Shown in pieces: positions 1-6,458 of a stretch of DNA of 64,000 nt. How positions within the stretch are numbered: the first letter of the stretch is position 1; every line of letters begins with the position of its first letter. Both the position numbers and the translations under genes were made by a program. This DNA is from Lactobacillus kimbladii (GTDB taxonomy: Bacteria > Bacillota > Bacilli > Lactobacillales > Lactobacillaceae), in contig NZ_SCMB01000002.1 of the NCBI RefSeq assembly GCF_014323605.1, positions 62,001 to 126,000 on the forward strand, given 5' to 3'. The notes beneath the pieces were generated by a model. The model was not told where the DNA came from and searched no databases. It saw only the letters and a program-made list of their open reading frames with translations.

Positions 1-264
1 TTTTAGTTGTAATTATAAAATGTTAAAACACTAGGATAATCCAATTTTGGTTTTTCCTACTGATAAAAAGTGTGCAGTTTTCAAAATAGTGTGCATTGAC
101 ATGATAGCTTATATATCAGCTTTCTTACCGATTTTTATCAAATAACCACCTTAGTAAATGCTAGTATTTGCTAGGATTCATTCCTTAAAAATAATCACCT
201 AATATTAGGTTAAAACTTGAAAAAACCTGAACACTTTTCTTAAAGTTATTGTTAAAACCAATCT

Positions 265-657
265 CTATTTTACTAGCTTGATAAAAGGTTCTATATCTAT
301 CTTCTTTTGATATATAGCAAAGTTCTCCATAAACTCATTCATAGCTATCTGTTTTAATTCCCAATACCTGGATTTACTATAACCCATTTCTTCCATGACC
401 TCTTTATTCGTATGACCAAATAAATAAACGCCTGTAAGAATTTTCTTTGATTTAATAGAACATGCTTGAATAGCTTTGCCCACACACCAAGTCACGTTCT
501 CGGCAAATGCTATTTCTTCAGTAACTATTGTCTTATCCATTGTAGTAAGGTTATCTACCTTATCAGCTGTTAAATCAGTTTTAAATCTGGCTGAGTGCGC
601 CACAAGCATATTTAAGTCTTGTTTGAGAAATACTTTTAGATTTTCTGTTACTTCCAT
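265..657 (-). CDS. ArpU-family phage regulator, outside attL
   Basis: The product is 130 residues and resembles the late-gene regulator of the prophage at 30606-31127. Both end in a block of the form Y.ELK..A..EF.E....Y, typical of ArpU/autolysin-regulator family proteins with a sigma-70 region 4-like helix-turn-helix. A GGAGG box precedes the ATG at 657. The gene lies on the far side of attL, so it does not belong to the integrated prophage. It is best read as a leftover of an older phage at the same tRNA locus. The family role (activating phage late transcription) is established; function of this copy is inference, since no structural genes are visible beside it. Confidence 0.7.
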   Translation of the reverse strand: MEVTENLKVFLKQDLNMLVAHSARFKTDLTADKVDNLTTMDKTIVTEEIAFAENVTWCVGKAIQACSIKSKKILTGVYLFGHTNKEVMEEMGYSKSRYWELKQIAMNEFMENFAIYQKKIDIEPFIKLVK

Positions 658-789
658 GGGATGCTTTCCTCCATACGTGCCCCGCTCTATATTAAGAGAG
701 CCAATTTATTTCCGCTAATTGTAAGTACACTATTATTTTCTTACTCTATAAATAATGAAAAATTTTGTACCGATTTTAGCCGTTTCAAA

Positions 790-819
790 CAAAAAAAGAA
801 AGTCCAAAATGGACTTTCT
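790..819 (-). terminator. Rho-independent terminator (minus)
   Basis: A perfect 9-bp stem, AGAAAGTCC with GGACTTTCT and a 5-nt loop, is followed on the minus strand by a run of T. It lies upstream of the ArpU-like gene at 265-657 and insulates it from transcription coming from the right. Confidence 0.7.
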
Positions 820-933
820 AAGGTAAATAAACTATAAATTATTAAATCTCTGAACACTTGATATTATAGCACTTTTCAGTACTTAACTATACCAATTTTA
901 AGATATTTTGACTAATCCACCATTGCCAAAAAA

Positions 934-953
934 TTTGCACCGAATTTTGCACC
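934..953. repeat. Tandem TTTGCACC repeat left of attL
   Basis: TTTGCACC occurs twice, about 12 bp apart, on the chromosomal side of attL. The 12-bp spacing matches that of the GATGGGCAAAT repeats inside the prophage, but the sequence differs. It could be a leftover arm site of a different integrase. This is inference from spacing and position only. Confidence 0.35.
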
Positions 954-989
954 TATTGGGCTAATTTCAGTTAATTTCAAAAAATGGCA

Positions 990-1038
990 AAAAATAAAAA
1001 TGCCTTAGTACCAACACTTCAAGCGAGTTGAAACTAAG
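990..1038 (-). terminator. Terminator of the former tRNA operon
   Basis: An imperfect hairpin starts with CTTAGT and closes with ACTAAG, with inner CAAC/GTTG pairs. On the minus strand it is followed by a T-rich tract. It sits directly downstream of attL, where the tRNA-Gln transcript would have ended before integration. Insertion moved it about 45 kb away from the tRNA genes at 46373-46524. Confidence 0.55.
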
Positions 1039-1051
1039 ACAAATTACAAAA

Positions 1052-1077
1052 ATTGGGATATCCGGGCTCGAACCGAA
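1052..1077. other. attL core
   Basis: This 26-bp segment is identical to 46372-46397. It corresponds to the T-arm and 3' acceptor strand of tRNA-Gln, the usual target of phage tyrosine integrases. The identity ends at 1078, where the left flank has G and the right copy has A. Confidence 0.9.
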
Positions 1078-1168
1078 GAAAACTATAGTATTTTATAGAA
1101 TTTTAAAAATATAAAACGCTGATTTAATAGGAAATAGCATTTTATAAATTTATAAAAACTATATCACT

Positions 1169-1192
1169 GATGGGCAAATTGATGGGCAAATT
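1169..1192. repeat. Left arm-type integrase repeat
   Basis: Two exact, adjacent copies of the 12-mer GATGGGCAAATT. Nearly the same pair occurs at 46308-46330 beside attR in the same orientation. In the excised circle the two pairs would flank the attP core, as expected for arm sites bound by the integrase N-terminal domain. Binding is inferred, not shown. Confidence 0.65.
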
Positions 1193-1196
1193 TTGG

Positions 1197-1559
1197 TTAT
1201 GCTTTTATCTGAATATTATTGATATTACTAAGTTCCACGTCAATATTATTTATTATTATCTTATCACCATTGTATCCTTTTACCAGACCAACAATGTCAG
1301 GCTGTATTTTCTTGTCTATAGTTTTCTCTTTGAGCTGTACAGAAACTATTTTATTATTTGCGAATGCTTGTAGCAAAACCTGGCTGATCTCAACTTCAGA
1401 CATAGAGTCTTTCTCGGAATATTCTTTAGCATTGTTTTCTTCGTCTTTATTAAGAGCAGCAATATGGTCACTAAGCATGAAACCTTGCCATTTTTTCATA
1501 CCTCTGTCTTGATAATTTTTAAAAAAGTTGTTTACTGTATCGTTAAAATTATTTTCCAT
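1197..1559 (-). CDS. YolD-like protein
   Basis: The product is about 120 residues and matches the YolD-like family. It has a short N-terminal RGMKKWQGFMLSDH segment followed by a beta-rich C-terminal half ending in VELSNINNIQ, which recalls a small SH3/Sm-like fold. YolD-like genes often accompany Y-family (UmuC-type) polymerases, but none is seen here. The start at 1559 is preferred over an upstream in-frame ATG because a GGTGG box lies at the right distance. It is the gene closest to attL and is probably the last gene of the unit transcribed from the promoter at 2169-2197. Its role in the prophage is unknown. Confidence 0.7.
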   Translation of the reverse strand: MENNFNDTVNNFFKNYQDRGMKKWQGFMLSDHIAALNKDEENNAKEYSEKDSMSEVEISQVLLQAFANNKIVSVQLKEKTIDKKIQPDIVGLVKGYNGDKIIINNIDVELSNINNIQIKA

Positions 1560-1646
1560 CTTTTCCACCAAACATTTGTTTGCAATTATTATAAAATGAT
1601 GGTGCTGAGAGTGCAATTTTGAAGGCTTTAAACTTTTAAAAAATGA

Positions 1647-1838
1647 TTAATTATTTTGCTTTAACTCTTTTCGTCTCATCTTTATGTATTCTAAAGTTTT
1701 ATCTAGATCTTCTTCATCTGCATATTTAAGAATGAAATTTTTAGAATCTGATCTTCTCCTAATATAATTCATTCTTTTTTTATGCGCATCGTTCCACTTT
1801 TTATTTGCTCGCTTTTGAGCCTCAGTTAGTTTAGCCAT
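1647..1838 (-). CDS. Small basic protein, possible ribbon-helix-helix regulator
   Basis: The product is 63 residues. Its N-terminal half is rich in Lys and Arg and contains KKWNDAHKKRMNYI; it is followed by a SDSKNFILKYADEEDLDKTL region. It is clearly related to the 59-residue product at 2933-3112: both share the pattern EAQ..A.KKW..AHK.R..YI..RS..K.F.....A.EEDL. The predicted strand-helix-helix order fits a ribbon-helix-helix DNA-binding protein, so it may act on the palindromes in the neighbouring promoters. That role is inference. The gene overlaps the 3' end of the upstream membrane-protein gene by a few bases, indicating one transcript. Confidence 0.65.
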   Translation of the reverse strand: MAKLTEAQKRANKKWNDAHKKRMNYIRRRSDSKNFILKYADEEDLDKTLEYIKMRRKELKQNN

Positions 1839-1975
1839 TTGATCACTCCTGAAATTAAAATAATTGCCATAGCTAAAACTAATAATGTTTTACATATTGT
1901 TTTAGGTCTTAAGTCGATCTGTGTTTTAATTGTCAAATTTCCTTTTTTAGTTTCAAAGTTATAAATTTTACTCAT
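1826..1975 (-). CDS. Small single-pass membrane protein
   Basis: The product is 49 residues from the start at 1975. It has a polar N-terminal half, then one hydrophobic segment (TLLVLAMAIILISGVI) near the C-terminus. The start was chosen because a GAAAGG box lies upstream; an earlier in-frame start at 2020 has no good ribosome binding site. It precedes and overlaps the ribbon-helix-helix-like gene. No family is recognised. Possible roles include membrane-based exclusion, but nothing in the sequence proves it. Confidence 0.5.
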   Translation of the reverse strand: MSKIYNFETKKGNLTIKTQIDLRPKTICKTLLVLAMAIILISGVIKWLN

Positions 1976-2014
1976 TGTAATAGTTACCTTTCTATAATAT
2001 AATGTTTTTATAAA

Positions 2015-2037
2015 CAACAAAGAAGGGAAGTCCCTTC
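2015..2037 (-). terminator. Possible weak terminator/attenuator
   Basis: GAAGGGA and TCCCTTC form a 7-bp stem with only two bases between the arms, followed on the minus strand by TTTGTTGTTTA. It lies between the 19-codon peptide ORF and the membrane-protein gene, so it could attenuate read-through. The U tract is imperfect. Confidence 0.4.
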
Positions 2038-2067
2038 CCTGTTGTTCATCTTTTATAGATGATTTCG

Positions 2068-2118
2068 AAAGCTATTATTCCGAGACTCAGTTTGAAATGT
2101 ATCTCGATAGTAGCTTTT
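2068..2118 (-). other. Long RNA hairpin overlapping the 19-codon ORF
   Basis: Arms at 2068-2085 and 2102-2118 (AAGCTACTATCGAGA pairing with a TCTCGG...ATAGCTT strand) can form a long imperfect hairpin. It covers the end and stop codon of the upstream peptide ORF. Translation of the peptide would disrupt the 5' arm, the arrangement expected of a translation-sensitive leader. Confidence 0.45.
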
Positions 2119-2146
2119 TTCTTTTCCTTTTCCTTTTTTTCTTCAT
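2087..2146 (-). CDS. 19-residue Lys/Arg-rich peptide
   Basis: The ORF reads MKKKRKRKRKKLLSRYISN and is preceded by a near-perfect AAGGAGGTGAGG ribosome binding site and by the promoter at 2169-2197. Ten of its first eleven residues are Lys or Arg. The run of AAA/AAG/AGG/AGA codons and the overlapping hairpin suggest a leader peptide that senses translation. A short basic toxin is an alternative reading. No relative is recognised and expression is not proven. Confidence 0.4.
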   Translation of the reverse strand: MKKKRKRKRKKLLSRYISN

Positions 2147-2168
2147 CTCCTCACCTCCTTATAATTAT

Positions 2169-2197
2169 ATAATACACCTACGGTTGTATATTGTCAA
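2169..2197 (-). promoter_or_regulatory. Moron promoter C with operator-like spacer
   Basis: On the minus strand: -35 TTGACA (2192-2197), 17-bp spacer, -10 TATTAT (2169-2174). The spacer contains an imperfect 18-bp palindrome (2172-2189). Spacing and -10 are identical to those of the promoters at 2908-2936 and 3582-3610, but the palindrome differs in sequence. Confidence 0.65.
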
Positions 2198-2279
2198 CAA
2201 TTTTTTGTATTTTTATCAAGGTTTCTTAAATATTTTTTGGACAAACAAATAACCACCCTAGCGGTTAACTAGAGCGGTT

Positions 2280-2567
2280 TTATATAGTTTTATTCTCTTT
2301 TTTAAAAATCTCGAGAAGATCTCTAGACTTAATCTTCTTTCTTAAAAAATTAGGATAAGTTTTTGCGACTTCTTTGTCAAAGTTCTCAATATCCATGTAC
2401 TCAGGATTTCCTATTTCATCTGGATCGTTAACCGGGAAATAGTCAAAATAAATTTCTTGACCATTCTCCATTACCTTCCAGTATGCCCAAACTTCTGTAT
2501 TGCCAAACTCGGCAATATCTTTTTCTAATTCATTAATTAAACTTGTTGAATCAAATGAGTAGTACAT
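2280..2567 (-). CDS. Hypothetical acidic protein
   Basis: The product is 95 residues, rich in Asp, Glu and aromatic residues, with no membrane segment and no family recognised. It follows the 97-residue gene at 2573-2866 with a 5-bp gap and reads from the same promoter (2908-2936). A Lys-rich C-terminal tail (KKIKSRDLLEIFKKENK) contrasts with the acidic centre. The position between lysin and attL is typical for lysogenic-conversion or superinfection-immunity genes. Function unknown. Confidence 0.6.
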   Translation of the reverse strand: MYYSFDSTSLINELEKDIAEFGNTEVWAYWKVMENGQEIYFDYFPVNDPDEIGNPEYMDIENFDKEVAKTYPNFLRKKIKSRDLLEIFKKENKTI

Positions 2568-2572
2568 GGAAA

Positions 2573-2866
2573 TTACCTGATAGCATCTGTGTATTCGTCA
2601 ATTAGTGCTGATAGATTACTATCTTTTAGATTTAGGTCACGAGTCCAGAACTCGCTCATATCGAATTCTTGTGGCAAACCATCACCTTCAGTGTTCATCT
2701 TAAAGGTAACGTCAACACGCTGACCTGAAGGATAATCCTTAGAATCATCATCAAAAATGGTAATTACGTCACGCTGATCAGCATCGTTTAAGCCGTAATC
2801 AGCAACATACTCATTAATCTCGTCTGCATATTTCTTGCTAATTGTTCTTAATTCTGAATTTTTCAT
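2573..2866 (-). CDS. Hypothetical acidic protein
   Basis: The product is 97 residues, soluble and acidic, with several Asp-rich stretches (FDDDSKD, LNDADQRD). No family is recognised. It is the first gene after promoter 2908-2936 and forms a two-gene unit with 2280-2567. Like its neighbours it lies in the accessory zone between the lysin gene and attL, so a role in the lysogen rather than in virion assembly is likely. Confidence 0.6.
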   Translation of the reverse strand: MKNSELRTISKKYADEINEYVADYGLNDADQRDVITIFDDDSKDYPSGQRVDVTFKMNTEGDGLPQEFDMSEFWTRDLNLKDSNLSALIDEYTDAIR

Positions 2867-2907
2867 TTTAAAAGTTCCTTTCTTTATTCATTTACCTTAC
2901 ATATATT

Positions 2908-2936
2908 ATAATATACGTTAAAACGTATAAAGTCAA
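2908..2936 (-). promoter_or_regulatory. Moron promoter B with palindromic operator
   Basis: On the minus strand: -35 TTGACT, exactly 17 bp, -10 TATTAT. The spacer carries the perfect palindrome TATACGTTAAAACGTATA on the + strand (2912-2929), arms of 8 bp separated by 2 bp. The -35 overlaps the stop codon of the 59-residue gene at 2933-3112. The promoter serves the genes at 2573-2866 and 2280-2567. Confidence 0.75.
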
Positions 2937-3112
2937 GCATTTTTCTGCTTTTCTTCAATTAATTTTTGTAATTTTTCTAGATCTTCTTCGGTTGCAAGTT
3001 TGTTTACAAATCTTTTAGCTTGAGATCTGGCAACGATGTATTTTTTTCGCTCCTTATGTGCTTCATCCCATTTTTTACTAGCCTTTAATTGAGCCTCACT
3101 AACTTTGCTCAT
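2933..3112 (-). CDS. Small basic protein, possible ribbon-helix-helix regulator
   Basis: The product is 59 residues, paralogous to 1647-1838. It starts MSKVSEAQLKASKKWDEAH and continues with a YIVARSQAKRF strand-like segment and two predicted helices, compatible with a ribbon-helix-helix fold. It follows the 138-residue gene at 3124-3540 by 11 bp, so the pair is probably one transcript from promoter 3582-3610. Its stop codon overlaps the -35 of the next promoter. Autoregulation through the TATACGTT palindromes is a reasonable hypothesis but is not shown. Confidence 0.65.
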   Translation of the reverse strand: MSKVSEAQLKASKKWDEAHKERKKYIVARSQAKRFVNKLATEEDLEKLQKLIEEKQKNA

Positions 3113-3123
3113 TAAGTCATCTC

Positions 3124-3540
3124 CTAATCCTTTGCAACTAAGACCAGATTATCTTCACTGATCATTTTTTGCTGATCTTTAGCAATTTCAAGTGCATCAT
3201 CCCAGGTTAACATATCGCCCTGGCTTACCATGTCTTCAAATGGCTCTCTTGCATCAGCAACTTTGAAGTAATTTTTATCTAAAAGAATATAGGTGCCATA
3301 ATAGCCTTCAAAGTATTGCCAGTTCTTTAAGAACATGCAGTGGTCACGATCAAGCTTAAGAACGTAGTTCCTCCAGCCATTGTTATAGTTAACGTAACTG
3401 AATACATTGTCACGGTTGACTCTGATAAGAGCCTTGCTTTCGTCATCATTAACTTGTTGCTCAAAGTCCCAGTACTTATGAGATTGATCTTGATATTTGA
3501 ATCCTTTAAATCTGTATTCGTTAAAACTTGTAGTAGACAT
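3124..3540 (-). CDS. Hypothetical aromatic-rich protein
   Basis: The product is 138 residues with many Tyr, Trp and Asp (YVNYNNGWRNYVLKLDRD, YFEGYYGTYILL). No membrane segment or known motif is seen. It is the first gene after the palindrome-bearing promoter 3582-3610 and is followed by the small regulator-like gene 2933-3112. The upstream region is nearly identical to that of the gene at 2573-2866 over about 60 bp, which points to duplication of the control region. Confidence 0.6.
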   Translation of the reverse strand: MSTTSFNEYRFKGFKYQDQSHKYWDFEQQVNDDESKALIRVNRDNVFSYVNYNNGWRNYVLKLDRDHCMFLKNWQYFEGYYGTYILLDKNYFKVADAREPFEDMVSQGDMLTWDDALEIAKDQQKMISEDNLVLVAKD

Positions 3541-3581
3541 TTTAGAAGTTCCTTTCTTTCTTCATTCACCTTACATATATT

Positions 3582-3610
3582 ATAATATACGTTTTAACGT
3601 ATAATGTCAA
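3582..3610 (-). promoter_or_regulatory. Moron promoter A with palindromic operator
   Basis: On the minus strand: -35 TTGACA (3605-3610), 17-bp spacer, -10 TATTAT (3582-3587). The spacer contains the perfect palindrome TATACGTTTTAACGTATA (+ strand, 3586-3603). It differs from the copy at 2912-2929 only in the two central bases. A bound dimer would block RNA polymerase between -35 and -10. Confidence 0.75.
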
Positions 3611-3652
3611 CTACTTTTTGCAATTTTTTCTAAAAAAAGTTAATATTAATTT

Positions 3653-3706
3653 AGAAGTTTCGATCAAACTTCTTTTACCTTATAGCTCCCAAAAGGGAGT
3701 TTTTTT
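3653..3706 (+). ncRNA. Candidate small RNA with two hairpins
   Basis: A possible + promoter (TTGCAA at 3618-3623, 17 bp, TAATAT at 3641-3646) precedes two hairpins. The first is AGAAGTTT/AAACTTCT at 3653-3673. The second is CTCCC/GGGAG with a run of seven T at 3686-3706, a good + strand terminator. No + strand gene lies nearby, so a short independent RNA of about 55 nt is the simplest reading. Evidence is structural only. Confidence 0.35.
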
Positions 3707-3711
3707 ATTGC

Positions 3712-3755
3712 ACAAAAATAAGCCACCCCAGAGCAATGCTCCAGAGTGGCTTATT
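3712..3755 (-). terminator. Late operon terminator after lysin
   Basis: A 10-bp stem (AATAAGCCAC with GTGGCTTATT) has an inner GAGC/GCTC pair. On the minus strand it is followed by TTTTTG. It lies directly after the lysin stop codon and ends the long late transcript. Confidence 0.85.
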
Positions 3756-3762
3756 TGATATA

Positions 3763-4560
3763 TTATTTAAATTGTCCCATTGCTTTACCGTACTTATCTT
3801 TGCCGACAATATAGCCGTAGCCATTAGCTCGTGGCTGCCTTAGCCACAAACGCTTAGGACCTTGCAGAACAGCATCATATTTAATTGCGCTGCCCTTTGG
3901 CAATTTAGCAATTGCAGGAGCGCTGATATGTGGTGAGGTATGCAGCTTGAGTGCTTTGCCTAAAACAAAAGTTCCTGGTTTCTTAACCCAATTAGATTTT
4001 TTGCCAGAACTCTTAGCTGGTGCTTTTGCTGCAGAAGCTTTACCGCCTATACCATGAGCAATGTCGTGTGCGAACTGCGCTTTGCTAATACCGATGCTTG
4101 AAAGATAGCCATAGGGATCGCTGTGGTCTGTATTGCCCAAATTATGCGTTACCCAGTTATGCGTCTTAACGCCACGTTTAGATCCAGTATCAAGCGTCAA
4201 CGGAATACCGTACTTTTTAGCATACTCACGGATCAGACCGATATAGTTACGATAGGCTTTTAATGCACGTGTCTTATTACTGAACTCACAGAGTTCGATT
4301 TGCATAGGTGATAATTGATTACCATAATAGCCACAGCCCCAAGCGACATAGCCTAGGCCACCTACCAGGTAGCAATCTTTATCATCCACTACCAAATGGA
4401 CATAGGTTTGTGCCGTGTTAATGCCAGCCTTCATGTTGTGGGCAATTGCCCAGGCTTCACCGTTTGTCGTGGCGGTTGAGTGAGCCACAATAATATCTCT
4501 TTTAGCAAGAGCAGAGGCACCCTCATTAGCCGCCAATGCATACTTCTTATTTAGTTTCAT
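3763..4560 (-). CDS. Endolysin, N-acetylmuramoyl-L-alanine amidase
   Basis: The product is 265 residues. The N-terminal two thirds is an Amidase_2 (PGRP-like) domain, with the conserved zinc-ligand context IVAHSTAT near residue 27 and a TDHSDPYGYL segment near 145 that supplies the second His/Asp ligands. An Ala/Lys/Ser-rich linker (about 175-190) leads to a C-terminal SH3-like wall-binding domain of the type found in Lactobacillus phage lysins. It cleaves the bond between muramic acid and L-Ala. There is no signal peptide, so release depends on a holin. A GGAAGGAG box precedes the ATG. Confidence 0.9.
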   Translation of the reverse strand: MKLNKKYALAANEGASALAKRDIIVAHSTATTNGEAWAIAHNMKAGINTAQTYVHLVVDDKDCYLVGGLGYVAWGCGYYGNQLSPMQIELCEFSNKTRALKAYRNYIGLIREYAKKYGIPLTLDTGSKRGVKTHNWVTHNLGNTDHSDPYGYLSSIGISKAQFAHDIAHGIGGKASAAKAPAKSSGKKSNWVKKPGTFVLGKALKLHTSPHISAPAIAKLPKGSAIKYDAVLQGPKRLWLRQPRANGYGYIVGKDKYGKAMGQFK

Positions 4561-4870
4561 TTTTTGCTGCTCCTTCCTGGTAAGCTTTTTCGATCATGCC
4601 TTCAGCTGTTTCTTTCGTTATATTTGCTTTTGAAGCCTTGGCTTGCTCAAGCAATGCATCGGTAGCTGCCTGCTTTTTTTCTGCTCCAGTAGCATCGGTA
4701 TGTGTTGCCTGTTGCGTGACAATATATTGGGCCACGTCATACAACCATTCCATTTTCTTTGCAAAATCAGGATTATGCACTTTTGCGTATTGATAGACAG
4801 CTACAATGCCGACTGCTAATAGAACAACGTATGGTAATAATGAATTAAATAGATTAATAATTTGAGTCAT
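4547..4870 (-). CDS. LL-H-type phage holin
   Basis: The product is 107 residues from the start at 4870, which has a GGAGG box; the earlier in-frame ATG at 4900 lacks one. One hydrophobic segment near the N-terminus (LLPYVVLLAVGIVAVYQYA) is followed by an amphipathic charged tail rich in Ala, Lys and Glu. This matches the LL-H family of phage holins. It overlaps the lysin gene by 14 bp, the standard holin-lysin arrangement. It is expected to perforate the membrane and release the amidase. Confidence 0.75.
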   Translation of the reverse strand: MTQIINLFNSLLPYVVLLAVGIVAVYQYAKVHNPDFAKKMEWLYDVAQYIVTQQATHTDATGAEKKQAATDALLEQAKASKANITKETAEGMIEKAYQEGAAKNETK

Positions 4871-4899
4871 CTTAAAAATCCTCCAATAAAAAAAGAACA

Positions 4900-5133
4900 C
4901 TATTTGGTGTTCTCTAACTTTTTCTTTAGTTTTTCGTATTTTTCTTCAATCTCTATGCGTCTTTTTCGCTCGTTTTCATAATCTTCTAAAAGATTATCTC
5001 GCTCTTGCTGGAGCGCTTTAAATTTATCTCCATAGTTTTCGTGGTGACTGGTATGAAGTGAAGCAAGTAGTGTAGTTACAGCTCCAATCAGGGCAGTTAA
5101 TACAGTTATTGCGCTGACAAATATGTTCACCAA
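4900..5133 (-). CDS. Small membrane protein with coiled coil, lysis cassette
   Basis: The product is 77 residues. It has an N-terminal membrane segment (SAITVLTALIGAVTTLLASL), then a highly charged predicted coiled coil to the end. The gene sits between two other membrane proteins immediately upstream of the holin. The topology recalls haemolysin XhlA-like or second-holin proteins. A role in lysis timing is inferred from position. Confidence 0.6.
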   Translation of the reverse strand: MVNIFVSAITVLTALIGAVTTLLASLHTSHHENYGDKFKALQQERDNLLEDYENERKRRIEIEEKYEKLKKKLENTK

Positions 5134-5142
5134 ACCACCCCT

Positions 5143-5526
5143 TTAAATTTTCCAAGCTGCTCTAAGTATGAGGATAAAAATTGTTCCCTCGCTAATAACC
5201 GTATGTGCCATTTGCGTTTGACCGGCTAATTTAGCATGCCAGAGCTGGATAAACCATAACATACATATTACTGATCCACATAAGATTAAAAATATCTGTA
5301 CCCAAGACTTATTTTTATTACCAGTAATTGCCATAATTAATAATCCCAAGCCTAGGACAGTGATAATAATATCTAATCGTTGATCATTCATGGCCTGAGT
5401 TAATTCAGGTGGCCAGAAAAAATACTTGCGATCAATCCAAAGTGAAATTCCGATCGCAACGACACCAATAGCAGCTGTAAACTGTTCAAAATTATTATCA
5501 ATATTATGACAAAGTCGGCGCAACAT
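5143..5526 (-). CDS. Multi-pass membrane protein of the lysis region
   Basis: The product is about 127 residues with three to four hydrophobic segments (AAIGVVAIGISLWI, IIITVLGLGLLIMAI, IFLILCGSVICMLWFI and a C-terminal one). The start at 5526 has a GGGTG box. It overlaps the XkdX-like gene and precedes the coiled-coil membrane gene. Similar proteins sit between tail fibres and holins in Lactobacillus phages. It could be a holin partner. No motif identifies it. Confidence 0.55.
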   Translation of the reverse strand: MLRRLCHNIDNNFEQFTAAIGVVAIGISLWIDRKYFFWPPELTQAMNDQRLDIIITVLGLGLLIMAITGNKNKSWVQIFLILCGSVICMLWFIQLWHAKLAGQTQMAHTVISEGTIFILILRAAWKI

Positions 5527-5662
5527 AGTTATCACCCGTTATTTTTTGGTAATCTTTATCTGTTAACCAACCTAACTGCACAAAATAAGCCACATCAGCT
5601 TTACCATACATTTTAGCCTCATAAAACTGTGTGACTAGCGCTCTATAAATATCATTAAGCAT
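5504..5662 (-). CDS. XkdX-family protein
   Basis: The product is 52 residues starting at 5662, with GGAGG upstream. The MYGKADVAYFVQLGWLTDKD segment matches the XkdX family: a short helix, then FV.LGWLT..DY..IT. XkdX-like proteins sit next to tail fibre genes in many Gram-positive phages and defective phages; the molecular role is unknown. The start lies inside the end of the upstream gene, giving translational coupling. Confidence 0.75.
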   Translation of the reverse strand: MLNDIYRALVTQFYEAKMYGKADVAYFVQLGWLTDKDYQKITGDNYVAPTLS

Positions 5663-6137
5663 TAGTAGTACCTCCATCCTGTTTGTTATCGGTAGTGGTT
5701 GGAGCCTTAGGACTAGTGGCACTGCCAATTAGTTTTAACATGTCCGCTTGTCCTTGAACAATAGTGTTAAGTTTATCCTTAATATCATCATTATCCTTAG
5801 TTACTTGTTCGTCAGTTTGCTTCAAAGTTTTGACAGCTTTTTCAACTTCATTTAAACGATAGCTATTATTAGTAGCATCCTGTTCAAACCATTGGTGAGT
5901 CCGCCAATCATATTTTGGGTTAGTAAATCCTGTTGGTTCACTAACAACAATTGGCCATACATCATGGTCATATTTTTTTGTTAACAACATAGGTTCACAA
6001 TCGGCGCCATCTATGCCATCGCACGACTTGTAACCAACCTGCACCCACATGCTATCGTTATCAATACGTTTTTTTAAGTTATTTGCTACATCTTGCCAAT
6101 TTTTATTTTCTGTAGTATTAGTTGTTTCGTCTGCCAT
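5655..6137 (-). CDS. Tail/baseplate accessory protein
   Basis: The product is 160 residues. It contains YDWRTHQWFEQDATN, a motif often seen in short siphophage proteins encoded after the baseplate upper protein, then a predicted coiled coil and a Thr/Gly-rich tail. Spacing to the neighbours is tight. It is probably part of, or a chaperone for, the receptor-binding apparatus; this is inference from gene order. Confidence 0.55.
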   Translation of the reverse strand: MADETTNTTENKNWQDVANNLKKRIDNDSMWVQVGYKSCDGIDGADCEPMLLTKKYDHDVWPIVVSEPTGFTNPKYDWRTHQWFEQDATNNSYRLNEVEKAVKTLKQTDEQVTKDNDDIKDKLNTIVQGQADMLKLIGSATSPKAPTTTDNKQDGGTTNA

Positions 6138-6149
6138 AATTTTCTCCTT

Positions 6150-6446
6150 TTATAAAATACTTACATCACTATCTTTTACCCAAGTATCACGATGGGGATC
6201 TGTTGGTGAATAAGCCAACGGTACTATGAATAGATTATCTTTACATTTAGCTAAACAAATACATTCTTCGCCAACTTTAATTTCAGTTGCTGATTCTGAA
6301 ACTACATAAATATTACCTTCACTATCTAAATGTCGATTTGTAAAAATGTTTTCCGAAATAATTTTTGCGTGGACCCCAAACCAGCTTTGATCAAATTGCT
6401 GACCTTTTAAAAATAAATGGTTAACTTCATTGTCATTGATTATCAT
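6150..6446 (-). CDS. Hypothetical tail-region protein
   Basis: The product is 98 residues and predicted to be mostly beta-strand, with a CICLAKC segment and no membrane helix. No family is recognised. It lies 12 bp after the baseplate upper protein gene and before the accessory protein, in the receptor-binding region. A small structural or carbohydrate-contact protein would fit the place, but nothing specific supports it. Confidence 0.5.
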   Translation of the reverse strand: MIINDNEVNHLFLKGQQFDQSWFGVHAKIISENIFTNRHLDSEGNIYVVSESATEIKVGEECICLAKCKDNLFIVPLAYSPTDPHRDTWVKDSDVSIL

Positions 6447-6458
6447 TGCATCACTTCC

